Below, one piece after another: positions 1-9,026 of a stretch of DNA of 64,000 bases. The position numbers were made by a program, and so were the translations under genes. The DNA is from Fischerella thermalis PCC 7521. GTDB taxonomy: Bacteria > Cyanobacteriota > Cyanobacteriia > Cyanobacteriales > Nostocaceae. The notes under the pieces are model-generated. The model ran no database searches. It worked only from the letters and a program-made list of their open reading frames with translations, and was not told the DNA's origin. The first letter of the stretch is position 1. Each line of letters begins with the position of its first letter. Location of the stretch: the NCBI RefSeq assembly GCF_000317225.1, contig NZ_AJLL01000033.1, positions 124,001-188,000 of the forward strand, in the 5' to 3' direction.

Positions 1-1111
1 GCTGATGAGGATTATCACCACGTAACTGTAAATCAGCGCCTTTGGGTTCTGTAGCTTTTAAGTAAGTAATCGGATAAGTTTTTTGACTAACATTAATATT
101 TTTATATCCGGCTTTTTGAAAGAAGTAATTTAACGATTGTCGCTGTTTTTTCCATGTTTTAAATTGTTCATCTGCTAATTTGTTTTCAAAAGAATAAGTC
201 CCACTAATAACATCAACTATACGACTAGCAGCATCGTTATCTGATTTCAATATCATTGCATTTAAATCAGAATTGATAGTGTGGTTAAGTGGAATTAAAC
301 CTTGTTTGATTTTGGCTTCAAGTATAGCCATCCAAAATAGTTTAACTACACTAGCAGGATATCTAGGTATGTCTTGTTGATAACCTGCAATTGTATTTTT
401 ATTTAAATCTATTAATGTAATTGATAGACTTTCTGTTGGTAGTTTTTTATCCTTGACATAATCTAATATATTTTTTACGATGCTACTTAATTCATCACTT
501 TTTGTTAAATTAGGAGGTGTTTTGACGTTATATATTAAATCTAAATTTGTTTTTGATAATTGAGAAGATGATTCTAATGGTAAGTTGATCGGTTGATTAG
601 ACAAATCAGGTTGATTAATAACAGGATTTTGAGTATTAATAATCGGCGGCTGAGTTGGAAAATTAGTTTGCTGTTGTATAGGCAAATTATTGACTGTTTC
701 AGAATTTTTATTCTTCGCTCTTTGTACTAAGAATGAGCTAAAGCTAAACAAACTAACTATTATCAGCACAACTAAAGTAATGAGTCCGTAAAATTGTAAA
801 TGTGGTAATTTCCTGAAACGAGGTTTATTCATATTTGCAGTATATTTGCTTACAGGAGGAGTTGTTCGGCTTTTAATAATAGTTCGTTGATTTTGGGCAT
901 GTACTGTTTGTGGAGGTGAAACAGCAATAAGACTTGTAGGCAAAACAGATTTTTGATTTCCTGCACTATTAAATTCTGCAATCCGCCTTTGTAATTCAAT
1001 ATTTGTTTGTTGTAAATTCCCAATAACTTGGTAAGCACGTTGTAACTTGGCTTCAAGTTCGGCGATTTTGCGATCGCGGCTATCTGGTTGTCGTTTGGAT
1101 TGCTGATCCAC
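1..1111 (-). CDS. Serine hydrolase, class A beta-lactamase-like (partial, runs off the left edge)
   Basis: About 370 codons are visible; the 3' end lies outside the window. I choose GTG at 1111 because an in-frame TAG lies two codons upstream and AAGG precedes it. The order is a short N-terminal coiled coil (KIAELEAKLQRAYQVIGNLQ), one membrane anchor near residues 105-130, a Pro/Gln/Asn-rich linker, then the hydrolase domain. The SxxK motif is in YPASVVKLFWM and an SDN-like motif in KSDNDAASRI. Known members are beta-lactamases or acyl-enzyme peptidases of the envelope; the substrate here is unknown. The catalytic region closely resembles the hydrolase at 35406-36347, which lacks the anchor, so the two are paralogues. 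Because the end is missing, the KTG box cannot be checked. Confidence 0.8.
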   Translation of the reverse strand, partial: MDQQSKRQPDSRDRKIAELEAKLQRAYQVIGNLQQTNIELQRRIAEFNSAGNQKSVLPTSLIAVSPPQTVHAQNQRTIIKSRTTPPVSKYTANMNKPRFRKLPHLQFYGLITLVVLIIVSLFSFSSFLVQRAKNKNSETVNNLPIQQQTNFPTQPPIINTQNPVINQPDLSNQPINLPLESSSQLSKTNLDLIYNVKTPPNLTKSDELSSIVKNILDYVKDKKLPTESLSITLIDLNKNTIAGYQQDIPRYPASVVKLFWMAILEAKIKQGLIPLNHTINSDLNAMILKSDNDAASRIVDVISGTYSFENKLADEQFKTWKKQRQSLNYFFQKAGYKNINVSQKTYPITYLKATEPKGADLQLRGDNPHQ

Positions 1112-1167
1112 AAGCTACACCTTGAATCACTACAAGGCAGAAATTATAAGGTATAAACTACAAAAAA

Positions 1168-2913
1168 TTAACTTTTGCGCAGAGTTCTCACAGTTTTATA
1201 ATCTGCGATTTTGACTTGACCGTTTGTAAATTCTAAAGAGTAGCGCACCAATAGGGTATCAAAGGAAGTATTGGTTGGATCTGCTTTGCCATCTTTGATT
1301 AGCGTCCGTTCTTCTGTAATTTCCACTTCTATAGTTGCTTGATCGCCACTAGCTTTGAAATTTTTGACTGCATCAAGACTTTGTACTCCATAGTTGTAGT
1401 AAGCATTATTTCTCTGCAACCAATCAACAGAACTGAGACATTCTTCTTCCTTGCCACCATCTGCTAAACATAGATCAGGGTCATCTGTTTTTTTAATATT
1501 GTCTCTATAGGCTTTACCTGTGAGTAATTGTTCTCCTATATCTGTTCTGTAGGGAGGAGCAAATATTTCCCGCTTAGCTGTGATCCAATTCTTCAGTAGT
1601 TCTACAGCTGCTGTTTGGGAAATCGAGGCATTTGTAGGTGGTAAAACAATCGGAGTAGTTTCAGCAGATGAAGTTATGATCGGTGTGGGTGAATCAGGAA
1701 TAACATTACGTTCTGGAGTAGAAATTGATATTGCTTGGGAATTTGTAGAAGGGGTGACAGACGGTGAAGTAGATGCAATGGGTGAAGGACTAATTCTTGT
1801 CACAGACTGATTTTGTTCGGAAGAATTATTTCTCAAAATCTCCATCATCCACCAACCACCGACGATAAATACGCCGATGACACTGCCTAAAATCACAGCT
1901 TGCTGCCAAGTCCCCAAACCAAAAGGGTTTGGGGATGTAGTGGATTGGGGGTAAGCGACTTGCGGTTGGTTGTTAATTGTTGGTTGTTGATTGTTGATTG
2001 TTGGCGGTTGCTGTACATATTGCCCTGGTGGTGGTACGGTATGCACTGGATTCTGGAAAACTGGTACTGTAGGTGCTACTGGTGTTGATCCACTTTGCAA
2101 AGCTGCCAGCATATCTCTAGCATTGAGATAGCGATCGCGTGGTGATTGTTGAATAGCTTTATCCAACACCATTGCCAAACTAGGACTGACATTCAAAGCA
2201 TAAGGTCGCCATAGAATCTCACCCGTAGCAGGATCAGTTGCCAACTGTTGCGGAATCTTACCTGTAAGCAAATAAATTGCTGTTAACCCCAAACTATAAA
2301 TATCACTGGCAAACACAGGTCGTCCAGCAGTTTGTTCCATTGGCATATATCCTGGTGTCCCAATCACAATTGATCGACTGGAGTTCCCAGAAGGAGTCAC
2401 CACCGTACCCATTGTTTCTTTGACCGCGCCAAAGTCGATCAAAACAGGCTTACCATCAAAACTACGAATCAGAATATTGTCCGGTTTGATATCCCGGTGT
2501 ACCATGCGCTTGCTATGGACATAATTGAGAATCGGCAGAATATTGATCAAAATATCTTTTACCGAAGTTTCACTCATTAACCCTTGTTGTTGCACTATCT
2601 GGGTTAAAGTGTAACCCTCTATATATTCTTGAACTAAATAAAACTGTCCATTCTCAATAAAGTAGGCATACAACTTAGGAATTTGATTGCTACCATCACC
2701 CAATTCTTCTAGAATCGCCGCTTCTCTTTGAAACCGATCTTGCACCAATTGGTAAACCTGGGGATTATCAACCACAGGTTTGAGTTGTTTAATCACACAA
2801 CGACGACCAGAAGGCATCTGAGTATCTTCTGCTAAAAAAGTTTCTCCAAATCCACCACCGCCAAGCACGCCCAAAAGCTTGTAGCGATTGTTTAACAGCG
2901 TCGGTGTGTTCAT
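1168..2913 (-). CDS. Membrane Ser/Thr protein kinase with C-terminal ARC6/IMS-like domain
   Basis: 581 aa. The Hanks-type kinase domain covers about residues 10-275: glycine loop LGGGGFGET, lysine in CVIKQLKP, catalytic HRDIKPDN, DFGAVKE, and activation segment GTPGYMPMEQ. A Gln/Pro-rich linker follows, then one membrane segment near residues 337-357, a Ser/Thr/Pro linker, and a C-terminal domain (about 430-581) starting AAVELLKNWITAK that resembles the DUF4101/IMS domain of cyanobacterial kinases and ARC6. The kinase should be cytoplasmic and the C-terminal domain on the other side of the membrane. All catalytic motifs are present, so it is probably active. Substrate unknown. It lies 313 bp downstream of the usher gene on the same strand, with no sign of coupling. 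Confidence 0.9.
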   Translation of the reverse strand: MNTPTLLNNRYKLLGVLGGGGFGETFLAEDTQMPSGRRCVIKQLKPVVDNPQVYQLVQDRFQREAAILEELGDGSNQIPKLYAYFIENGQFYLVQEYIEGYTLTQIVQQQGLMSETSVKDILINILPILNYVHSKRMVHRDIKPDNILIRSFDGKPVLIDFGAVKETMGTVVTPSGNSSRSIVIGTPGYMPMEQTAGRPVFASDIYSLGLTAIYLLTGKIPQQLATDPATGEILWRPYALNVSPSLAMVLDKAIQQSPRDRYLNARDMLAALQSGSTPVAPTVPVFQNPVHTVPPPGQYVQQPPTINNQQPTINNQPQVAYPQSTTSPNPFGLGTWQQAVILGSVIGVFIVGGWWMMEILRNNSSEQNQSVTRISPSPIASTSPSVTPSTNSQAISISTPERNVIPDSPTPIITSSAETTPIVLPPTNASISQTAAVELLKNWITAKREIFAPPYRTDIGEQLLTGKAYRDNIKKTDDPDLCLADGGKEEECLSSVDWLQRNNAYYNYGVQSLDAVKNFKASGDQATIEVEITEERTLIKDGKADPTNTSFDTLLVRYSLEFTNGQVKIADYKTVRTLRKS

Positions 2914-3226
2914 ACTTTTTCCTATACAGTATCTATTCCAAAATAGATACAGTTATTATCAAAAAATTCCAGAAAAATCAGTAATTAACTAACGTAAAAC
3001 CGTGAATTCACTCCTGTCGCCAAAACCAACAGCTCACGGCAATTAACAATCAGCCACCAACAGAAAAATTTATCTGTGTCTATCGGTGTGCATCGGCGTG
3101 CATCTGTGTTCGATTTATCACAACATAATTTTTTGCCATAGCTTTTATAACTAGATTAAGATCCAAAAAATATTCCCCTCTTCCCCGAACCAGGAAAAAA
3201 GGAACCTACCACCCTAAACTTCTAAC
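2914..3226. other. Intergenic, kinase leader side
   Basis: 313 bp between the usher stop and the kinase start. It is AT-rich near the kinase start and contains a near-repeat of the type TCTGTGTCTATCGGTGTGC followed by ATCGGCGTGCATCTGTG around 3070-3110, a simple dispersed cyanobacterial repeat. No gene or convincing promoter hexamers seen. Confidence 0.4.
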
Positions 3227-6200
3227 TTATTTTTTCTTAGCCGCTGCCGAAATTGGCAATTGCAGATTTTGATCAAAAACAAACTCATTTTTAATTTGCA
3301 CTACTCGCTTGGCAAGATTATCGCTTGGTGCAGTAGCATCCTGGGAAGGAACCTGGATTGTGTACTTACCAACAGGAACATTATCAAAGCGGTAAAAACC
3401 AAACTCGTCTGTCATACCAGATGTCACAGGTTTACCGTCAGAGCCAATTAATTCCACCTTAACTTTTGCCACAGCTTGACCAGCAGTATCAGTGATCTTT
3501 CCAGCCATACCATATTCTTCTCGCACAGGGAAATTTAGACGAGTTACAGCAGATGAGGCGACTTCTGCTACTATGCTAGTTTTGACCGTAGAAAGTTCTA
3601 CTGGTAATTTGTTTGGATCAAGTTCAACCACATACACGCCTTCCGGTAAGTTACCAACAAAGAAGTTACCAAAAGAATCGGTTTGAGATCCACCAACTGT
3701 TTTATTACGACTATCAACTACACGAATAGCAGCTCCTGCTAAATTAAAATCTTTATTTTCTCCTTCTACAACAATTCGTCCGGCAATTCCACCTCTTTCA
3801 CGTCCCAAACCATAAGATTTAGCAGGAGTAAGTTTACCACCAGCAAAAGACAAATCTGATACCAAAGAAATTGTCAGACGATCATCTTCAAATCCTCCAA
3901 TTATGTTTTTACTCCTGGAAGGAATGCCTTGGTAATCAACTCTAGCGAGTAAGCCTGGAAGTACTTGCATACTTGCCCCAACAACTGGCCCTACATCTCC
4001 ATCACTGTACGCGAGTCCTAATCTCCAATTCAAACCACCCAAACTCAGAGAACTACGATTGACGGCAACAGTATAACGAGGAGACAAATCGCCACCAAAT
4101 TCACCACCTAGAGACAATTGATATGCTCTGTTCAGATTGTAGCTAAAATCAGAAGTATAAATATCACCAAAAGAATTAAAAGATAGTCTGCTTACTGGAG
4201 ATATTTGATAAAAGGCGTTGAATATATATTGTCCTTCAGTGTCTGGTCTGCCCCTTAAAGATAAGCCCGAAAAAGGATTTACTGCAAACGTAGGCAAAAT
4301 ATAATTAGTTGCATCATCACCATCAGTTTGACGGCTACGAGCAAGAAAACCTAAACTAAAAGTATTGCTAAAACGATAATTAACTTCTAGGCTATGATTG
4401 TAGCGATCGCCTGATCCGTTGTTAGAGTAATATCCTGATGGAAATAACTGAGAATTACCCAGGATTTCTAACTTGCCAAAATCTGCATCTAAATCTGCCG
4501 TATAACCTAATTCACCACGTGATGTACCAAGACTTGTAGCAAGAATCACAGGACTTGCTGGTCGCCAAACAAAGCCTGCTTGTGCTTGCAAGGTATCAGG
4601 GATAGCCTGAATTGCTCCTTCAAAAGTTAAGTTATTAGAAAGTCCTTGACGAAACTGGTAAAATCCGACTGGCTCTCCAGCATCACCATCGAAACCGTAA
4701 AACAAAGCATTTTGGGCTAAATTACCGCTTAATCCCAATCCAGCTAATTGCACATTGCCACCAGCTGGCAGTAATAAGTCAGAAGTATTAAGTCTTAAAG
4801 AGCGAATTTCCGTTGGTACGCTAATATTGTTGCGATCGTAGATTAATAGTTCTATTTCATTGCTATTGCTAACAGGCAATCTGACATCAACAAATTCATA
4901 TACTCCATTCAATCCGACCTGTTGCTGGGCAACTACAATTCCACTTACTCTTAACTGCACAAAACTTGCGGGTGGTGCTTCTCCCCGAAATGTTTGTAAA
5001 GGTCGAGAACGTCTGGGTAAAAGTTCGGAAGCACTGTAACTTTGATACAAGCTATCAGCAGGCAAATTAGTCAAACCAATTTGCGCTCCTGTCAAATCCA
5101 TACTATTGAGTAGAGGATGTAAACCTATTTGTTGCCGACCGATTTGATAGCGAAACCGATTTTCACGTTTATAGAAAAAGTACTCAGAAACATCTGGTAC
5201 ATTCTCAAAGTTATTATTGAGACGAACACGCCATGTTCCTCCTGCCAGCCTTCCTCCCAAAAGAGTAGAACTGCGTAGATTTGTATCTTCAGAATTCCTA
5301 TAAAGATATAATTCTTGCCTTAGACTTGATAGGGCGCTGCTAGGAGGTTTGACATCTGGTTCTAATTCAGGAGTGGGTTGCCCAGACTCTCTATTATCTT
5401 GTTGCCAAGGTAAGTTAACAATTAAAGCTAGATCTGAAGCTTTAAATTCAATTGGTGTAGCTAATTTTTCTTTTAGTAAAACATCGCTAATATATGTAAT
5501 ACCATCGATTTTTATCAAATTATTTTCAGCAATATCAACTACTCCTAAAGGAGTTTTTAATTGGATTTTGCCATTAACATTAGTAACCGTAAAATTAGCA
5601 ATTTCAGCAAATGATTCTAAAGGTACTAAAATAGTATTTCCATCAAGACGAATTTCGAGACCACCAACCTCTCGCCGATTAATAATTACTCCGACTAAAA
5701 AAGTACCTCCTACAGATTTGATATTTTGAGCAATATTGCTAGAATCTCTATTCACAGATGCATAATCATTCTTAGCATCTTCCACAGATTTGATATTATT
5801 TGTAGTTACTTCTGTATTGCCTGGAGTTTCTGTAGTAGCAGAATTATTAGAAGATTGTTGATTATTATTTAAATCTGGTGGCAGATCGGCAATTACCTGA
5901 ACTTTGGGAGATTGATTTACCAAAATAGGCGTATTAATGGGTGCTGTTGAGGTTGGTAAAGCTGTTGTTGAAGTAGCTTGGCTATTAGAAAATTCCGGTG
6001 TTAAACTTTGTGCTTTAAATATAGCTGCTAACAATTTATAGTGTTGTTCTGCTAAATCAATCTGACCATCAAGAAAATCAATTTCTTCCTGCTCTGGTGT
6101 TAAACTTTGTGCTTTAAATATAGCTGCTAACAATTTATAGTGTTGTTCTGCTAAATCAATCTGACCATCAAGAAAATCAATTTCTTCCTGCTCTAATGAT

Positions 6201-6436
6201 AATTTTGATTTTTGTGCTTTGGAAGCAATATCATTAGTGCTATTCTCCAAAGCGGCTTCTGCAATAATTTTTAGTTGCTCAGAAAAAAGCTGTTTTTCTG
6301 TAATTTTTCGTTCAATAACCTGCTCTGGCTGTAATGTAATTGAAATGACTGGTGGTGCAGGTGGTAAAGCTGGATAGAGCATACTCAAGCACAAAATTTG
6401 TATTAGATTAGAAAGTTTAAGCAAGCAAAGAATCAC
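3227..6436 (-). CDS. Chaperone-usher-type outer-membrane usher-like protein with two C-terminal regulatory-like domains
   Basis: 1069 aa from a GTG start; ATG near 6379 is an alternative. A hydrophobic N-terminus serves as signal. Next come a helical segment holding an exact 33-residue tandem duplication (about residues 80-147), a low-complexity spacer, and an usher N-domain-like region (about 245-345, from FLVGVIINRREVGGLEIRL). A long beta-rich part (about 370-880) is consistent with a barrel; its plug-like stretch runs RGEAPPASFVQLRVSGIVVA to EIELLIYDRNN. The C-terminus has two carboxypeptidase-regulatory-like beta domains (GGIAGRIVVEGENK and GMAGKITDTAGQAVAKVKV, each with TD.FG.F then G.Y/V). 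Gene order with a PapD-like chaperone upstream supports the usher role: pilus secretion and assembly in the outer membrane. The low overall similarity means the family call rests on domain pattern and context. Confidence 0.72.
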   Translation of the reverse strand: MILCLLKLSNLIQILCLSMLYPALPPAPPVISITLQPEQVIERKITEKQLFSEQLKIIAEAALENSTNDIASKAQKSKLSLEQEEIDFLDGQIDLAEQHYKLLAAIFKAQSLTPEQEEIDFLDGQIDLAEQHYKLLAAIFKAQSLTPEFSNSQATSTTALPTSTAPINTPILVNQSPKVQVIADLPPDLNNNQQSSNNSATTETPGNTEVTTNNIKSVEDAKNDYASVNRDSSNIAQNIKSVGGTFLVGVIINRREVGGLEIRLDGNTILVPLESFAEIANFTVTNVNGKIQLKTPLGVVDIAENNLIKIDGITYISDVLLKEKLATPIEFKASDLALIVNLPWQQDNRESGQPTPELEPDVKPPSSALSSLRQELYLYRNSEDTNLRSSTLLGGRLAGGTWRVRLNNNFENVPDVSEYFFYKRENRFRYQIGRQQIGLHPLLNSMDLTGAQIGLTNLPADSLYQSYSASELLPRRSRPLQTFRGEAPPASFVQLRVSGIVVAQQQVGLNGVYEFVDVRLPVSNSNEIELLIYDRNNISVPTEIRSLRLNTSDLLLPAGGNVQLAGLGLSGNLAQNALFYGFDGDAGEPVGFYQFRQGLSNNLTFEGAIQAIPDTLQAQAGFVWRPASPVILATSLGTSRGELGYTADLDADFGKLEILGNSQLFPSGYYSNNGSGDRYNHSLEVNYRFSNTFSLGFLARSRQTDGDDATNYILPTFAVNPFSGLSLRGRPDTEGQYIFNAFYQISPVSRLSFNSFGDIYTSDFSYNLNRAYQLSLGGEFGGDLSPRYTVAVNRSSLSLGGLNWRLGLAYSDGDVGPVVGASMQVLPGLLARVDYQGIPSRSKNIIGGFEDDRLTISLVSDLSFAGGKLTPAKSYGLGRERGGIAGRIVVEGENKDFNLAGAAIRVVDSRNKTVGGSQTDSFGNFFVGNLPEGVYVVELDPNKLPVELSTVKTSIVAEVASSAVTRLNFPVREEYGMAGKITDTAGQAVAKVKVELIGSDGKPVTSGMTDEFGFYRFDNVPVGKYTIQVPSQDATAPSDNLAKRVVQIKNEFVFDQNLQLPISAAAKKK
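5997..6194 (-). repeat. Exact 99-bp tandem duplication inside the usher gene
   Basis: Copy one is 5997-6095 and copy two 6096-6194; they read as identical. The period of 99 keeps the frame and encodes two copies of a 33-residue helical unit containing EQEEIDFLDGQIDLAEQHYK. A shorter look-alike (KAQKSKLSLEQEEI) abuts the first unit, suggesting recent slippage or unequal exchange. Confidence 0.95.
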
Positions 6437-6479
6437 CGCCTAGAGGATTTCTAGGCAGTAAATGAATTTAGACTTTTCT

Positions 6480-6501
6480 AAAGTCCATCTGGATGGACTT
6501 T
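6480..6501. promoter_or_regulatory. Perfect inverted repeat between chaperone and usher genes
   Basis: AAAGTCCATC, two central bases TG, then GATGGACTTT. On the operon strand it sits between the chaperone stop (6607) and the usher start (6436), without a proper T-tract after it. A second small hairpin (CCTAGA/TCTAGG, about 6439-6455) overlaps the usher start region. Either could be an attenuator, an mRNA-processing site or an operator; sequence alone does not decide. Confidence 0.6.
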
Positions 6502-6606
6502 GTTTGTGTAGCTAGGAACTTTATTTGCTAGGAAAATAAGCAAGAGTAATGAAGGATTTATAGATGCAGATTTATCCAGATAATTTTTGCTTGAAAACAG
6601 CAATCA

Positions 6607-7527
6607 CTATCTGCTGCCAAGAGGATTTTTTAAATTACGAGAAGTATTAGGCTGAGTTTGAGACTTTTGGGTAGTAGGTGCTGAAACAGTAAAGGGTATA
6701 CCTTGGTCAATTTTTATGCCATTCAACTCACCGTTGAGGTCTAAGACGTAGTTACCAGGAGGTAATTTTTTGGTGATAGGTAGCAATAAGCGCCGACGTT
6801 CCGCAGGTAAAACGGGGGAGTTTGGTAACATTCCCGCATCAAGAATATTCTCTGGGATTTTTTTTCCTGGTCTTCCCAAACCATCTATGGGTTTTGTTGT
6901 CTTAGCGCCTGGATATTTTGCCGCAGGCCAGATTGAATATTGCCCTGTAAGGCGTACGTAACCATTACCTTGGCTGGAAACATCAAATACTGCTGTTGGC
7001 TGAGTCTGTGTCTTCGTATCTACAGTAATGGAGTTGAGAACGCCAACCCTTTTAATGTCTCCTACGTAACCATAAATTACCACGCCTAACCGGGCAACAG
7101 TTTTAATACCACTCGCTTTCTCAGCTGCTGAGGGAAGTTCTTCTAAGTACATAATCGCCCGATGTTCCCCTGATTTTGGTTTGGTTCTGGGACGGACATT
7201 GAAGCGTATGGTTTGAGAACTACGAGGTGGGATAGTAAATTGCGAGGGCGTAAAAACAATCCATCGTGCCAATGATTCTTCGCCAGATGGAATTTCTTCA
7301 AGTCTATTATTTTCACTCATCCGCCATGAGCGAACATAAGCCTTGAGTTCCACAGGCTGAGAGGAAAGGTTGATGACACGAATCGTTTGTGTGCGTGTTT
7401 TGCCACCAATTTCCAGTTCCATTCGAGGCGGATTGACACCAATATTAATTGCTGCGATCGCACTTGGTATCCCCAAGGTAAATGTTCCAATTAAAGTTAA
7501 GGCTATTTTTATTGCTTTTGCGAACAT
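6607..7527 (-). CDS. PapD-like periplasmic pilus chaperone
   Basis: 306 aa with a signal peptide (MFAKAIKIALTLIGTFTLG to AIA). The first Ig-like domain has the hallmarks of fimbrial chaperones: VNPPRMELEIGGKTRTQTI in the first strand (the Arg corresponds to the conserved Arg8 of PapD-type chaperones), VINLSSQPVELKAYV, then FTPSQFTIPPRSSQTIRF (F1 strand) and GEHRAIMYLEEL (G1 strand). A second beta domain follows to about residue 280, and the tail is Gln/Asn/Ser-rich. Known members bind pilin subunits by donor-strand complementation and deliver them to the usher. It lies between subunit-like genes and the usher-like gene on the same strand, the usual order of such operons. Confidence 0.85.
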   Translation of the reverse strand: MFAKAIKIALTLIGTFTLGIPSAIAAINIGVNPPRMELEIGGKTRTQTIRVINLSSQPVELKAYVRSWRMSENNRLEEIPSGEESLARWIVFTPSQFTIPPRSSQTIRFNVRPRTKPKSGEHRAIMYLEELPSAAEKASGIKTVARLGVVIYGYVGDIKRVGVLNSITVDTKTQTQPTAVFDVSSQGNGYVRLTGQYSIWPAAKYPGAKTTKPIDGLGRPGKKIPENILDAGMLPNSPVLPAERRRLLLPITKKLPPGNYVLDLNGELNGIKIDQGIPFTVSAPTTQKSQTQPNTSRNLKNPLGSR

Positions 7528-7580
7528 TTCTATGAAATTTTCACTCCTTCACACACCTGTTTTAGGTAAAGCGCTATCCC

Positions 7581-8147
7581 CTACTCACGCCGATTCACCG
7601 TCACCGATAACACACCCTCATAGCTCCCTGCTGTACGGGCGGTTGAAAGGTCGAATCGCAAGCGCACACCTCCCTGCACCAAAGCTGTATTAGTAGCTTC
7701 ATCGCGCGATATTTCAATAATTGGCAATGGCTCCACAGAAACTTGCATTGCCTGATCGCCACGTTGATTGTTACTAAACCCGTCCACCTGACCGTTCACT
7801 CCCTTGAGATCGTAGGTGGCATAGAGAGAACCGACCTGATCGATGGGAACCCGCATCTGCCATAAACCTGGTAACTCACGAATGACTACCGGATTAAATA
7901 GAGGTGGAGCCAGCAAGTCTTGTTCATCTTTTACCTTCTCACTAAAGGAATTAGGTAAAATCCCTCCTAATTCTTGAGGAGGAATGGTCAGTTTTTGGGG
8001 AGTCGCTAACTGATATATTTGGGTTGGCTCCGACACATCTAGAGATTGTGCTGTTGCCTGGAAATACGGCAAAGTTAAGAAAGCTGCTACGATACCAAGA
8101 CAGCGTTGAATATACAATTTGCAGTTTACTTGCCGATCGCTGACCAT
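7581..8147 (-). CDS. Secreted subunit-like protein of the pilus operon
   Basis: 188 aa with an N-terminal hydrophobic segment (CLGIVAAFLTLPYFQATAQS) as likely signal peptide. No family recognised. It is beta-rich, and the C-terminus GSYEGVLSVTVNRRE resembles the last strand of fimbrial subunits (G.Y.G...V.V), as does the C-terminus of the next gene upstream. Its position, 53 bp before the chaperone, suggests a minor or tip subunit, or an anchor. That role is inferred only from context and the terminal motif. Confidence 0.6.
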   Translation of the reverse strand: MVSDRQVNCKLYIQRCLGIVAAFLTLPYFQATAQSLDVSEPTQIYQLATPQKLTIPPQELGGILPNSFSEKVKDEQDLLAPPLFNPVVIRELPGLWQMRVPIDQVGSLYATYDLKGVNGQVDGFSNNQRGDQAMQVSVEPLPIIEISRDEATNTALVQGGVRLRFDLSTARTAGSYEGVLSVTVNRRE

Positions 8148-8182
8148 GTGGCTATGTTTTTGAAAAAAATCAAGAAATAAAT

Positions 8183-8255
8183 GATGGGTAGATGCCCCAT
8201 CTATAGCTTTTTGTGGTGTTTATCTTGCCCACCTGATGAAAAGAGCAGGCAAGAT
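8183..8255 (-). promoter_or_regulatory. Two hairpins directly downstream of the pilin-like gene
   Basis: Hairpin one has arms ATCTTGCC/GGCAAGAT (8222-8229 and 8248-8255); hairpin two has arms GATGGG/CCCATC (8183-8188 and 8196-8201). Neither is followed by a clear T-tract on the minus strand. Hairpins after the major subunit gene are a known way to raise subunit mRNA over downstream genes in fimbrial operons; here this is an inference. Confidence 0.55.
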
Positions 8256-8276
8256 GCCCGCACCATACATTAATAG

Positions 8277-8867
8277 TTATGGAGTTGACACATCTACGGT
8301 AATTGTGCCTGTGTAGATTCCCATTACTGTGGCATTAGTTAAGTCTAAATCCAAGTCTGCACCCCCTATCTGAGGTGTATCTAGACCAGGTGCAGCAAAG
8401 TTATCAACAGTTGGAGTAATACTATTCACTGCTATAGTTTTACCACCCACTTCAGTTAAAGGTGTACTCGTAAGGTTGACATCCACAGTACCAGTAGAAT
8501 TAGACCAAACTGCGTATAACTCTGGAATACTTTGTTGTATGGCTGCCAAATTTCCAAAAGGACTGGTTTGATCAAGAGTTACATCAGCATTACCTGTGAC
8601 AGGATCTATATTGACTGTGGGATTAGTAGGGTCGTAGTCTTTGCCAACAAAGCCACTGCCTTGTGCTGTTAATATTGCACCCAATAGGTTCGCGTCGAGA
8701 GTCATGTTAACTGTTTGGAAAGTCCGCAGGTACAAAATTTCTGGTACTGTATAGTTAATAGTTACATCTTGGGTTTGAGTTAAAGCTTGAGCGGGTGTAG
8801 AAAACACAGAACTGCCCAGAATGGCCGTACCAGCAGTCGCAGCAATAGCGAGAATTTTATTCTTCAT
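8277..8867 (-). CDS. Pilin-like secreted protein, probable major subunit
   Basis: 196 aa with a clear signal peptide (MKNKILAIAATAGTAILGSS, cleaved near TPAQA-LTQ). The mature part is Thr/Asn/Val-rich and beta-like with no Cys, beginning TQDVTINYTVPEILYL and ending MGIYTGTITVDVSTP. The closing G.Y.G.ITV.V pattern is shared with the next gene and with subunits of chaperone-usher fimbriae. It is first in the operon, 129 bp before the next gene with hairpins between, as expected for the most abundant subunit. No database family is recognised, so the pilin role is inferred. Confidence 0.62.
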   Translation of the reverse strand: MKNKILAIAATAGTAILGSSVFSTPAQALTQTQDVTINYTVPEILYLRTFQTVNMTLDANLLGAILTAQGSGFVGKDYDPTNPTVNIDPVTGNADVTLDQTSPFGNLAAIQQSIPELYAVWSNSTGTVDVNLTSTPLTEVGGKTIAVNSITPTVDNFAAPGLDTPQIGGADLDLDLTNATVMGIYTGTITVDVSTP

Positions 8868-9026
8868 GATTAAAAATTGCTCCTCATGTTTGTGTCAAAT
8901 TAAGTAACTTGAAATCTCTCTAATTGCCCTATTTCGTAGTAATTTACTAGCTGTTAGCAAATCTGCAATCAATTTTTTCTTGTTCAATAACTTGCTTAAT
9001 TTTGTCTCTCCACACCACCTCCTTTA

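Noticed and set aside
850-1113. An 87-codon frame on the minus strand at the left edge
   Set aside because: It is out of frame with the clear serine hydrolase that covers 1-1111 and has no family features.
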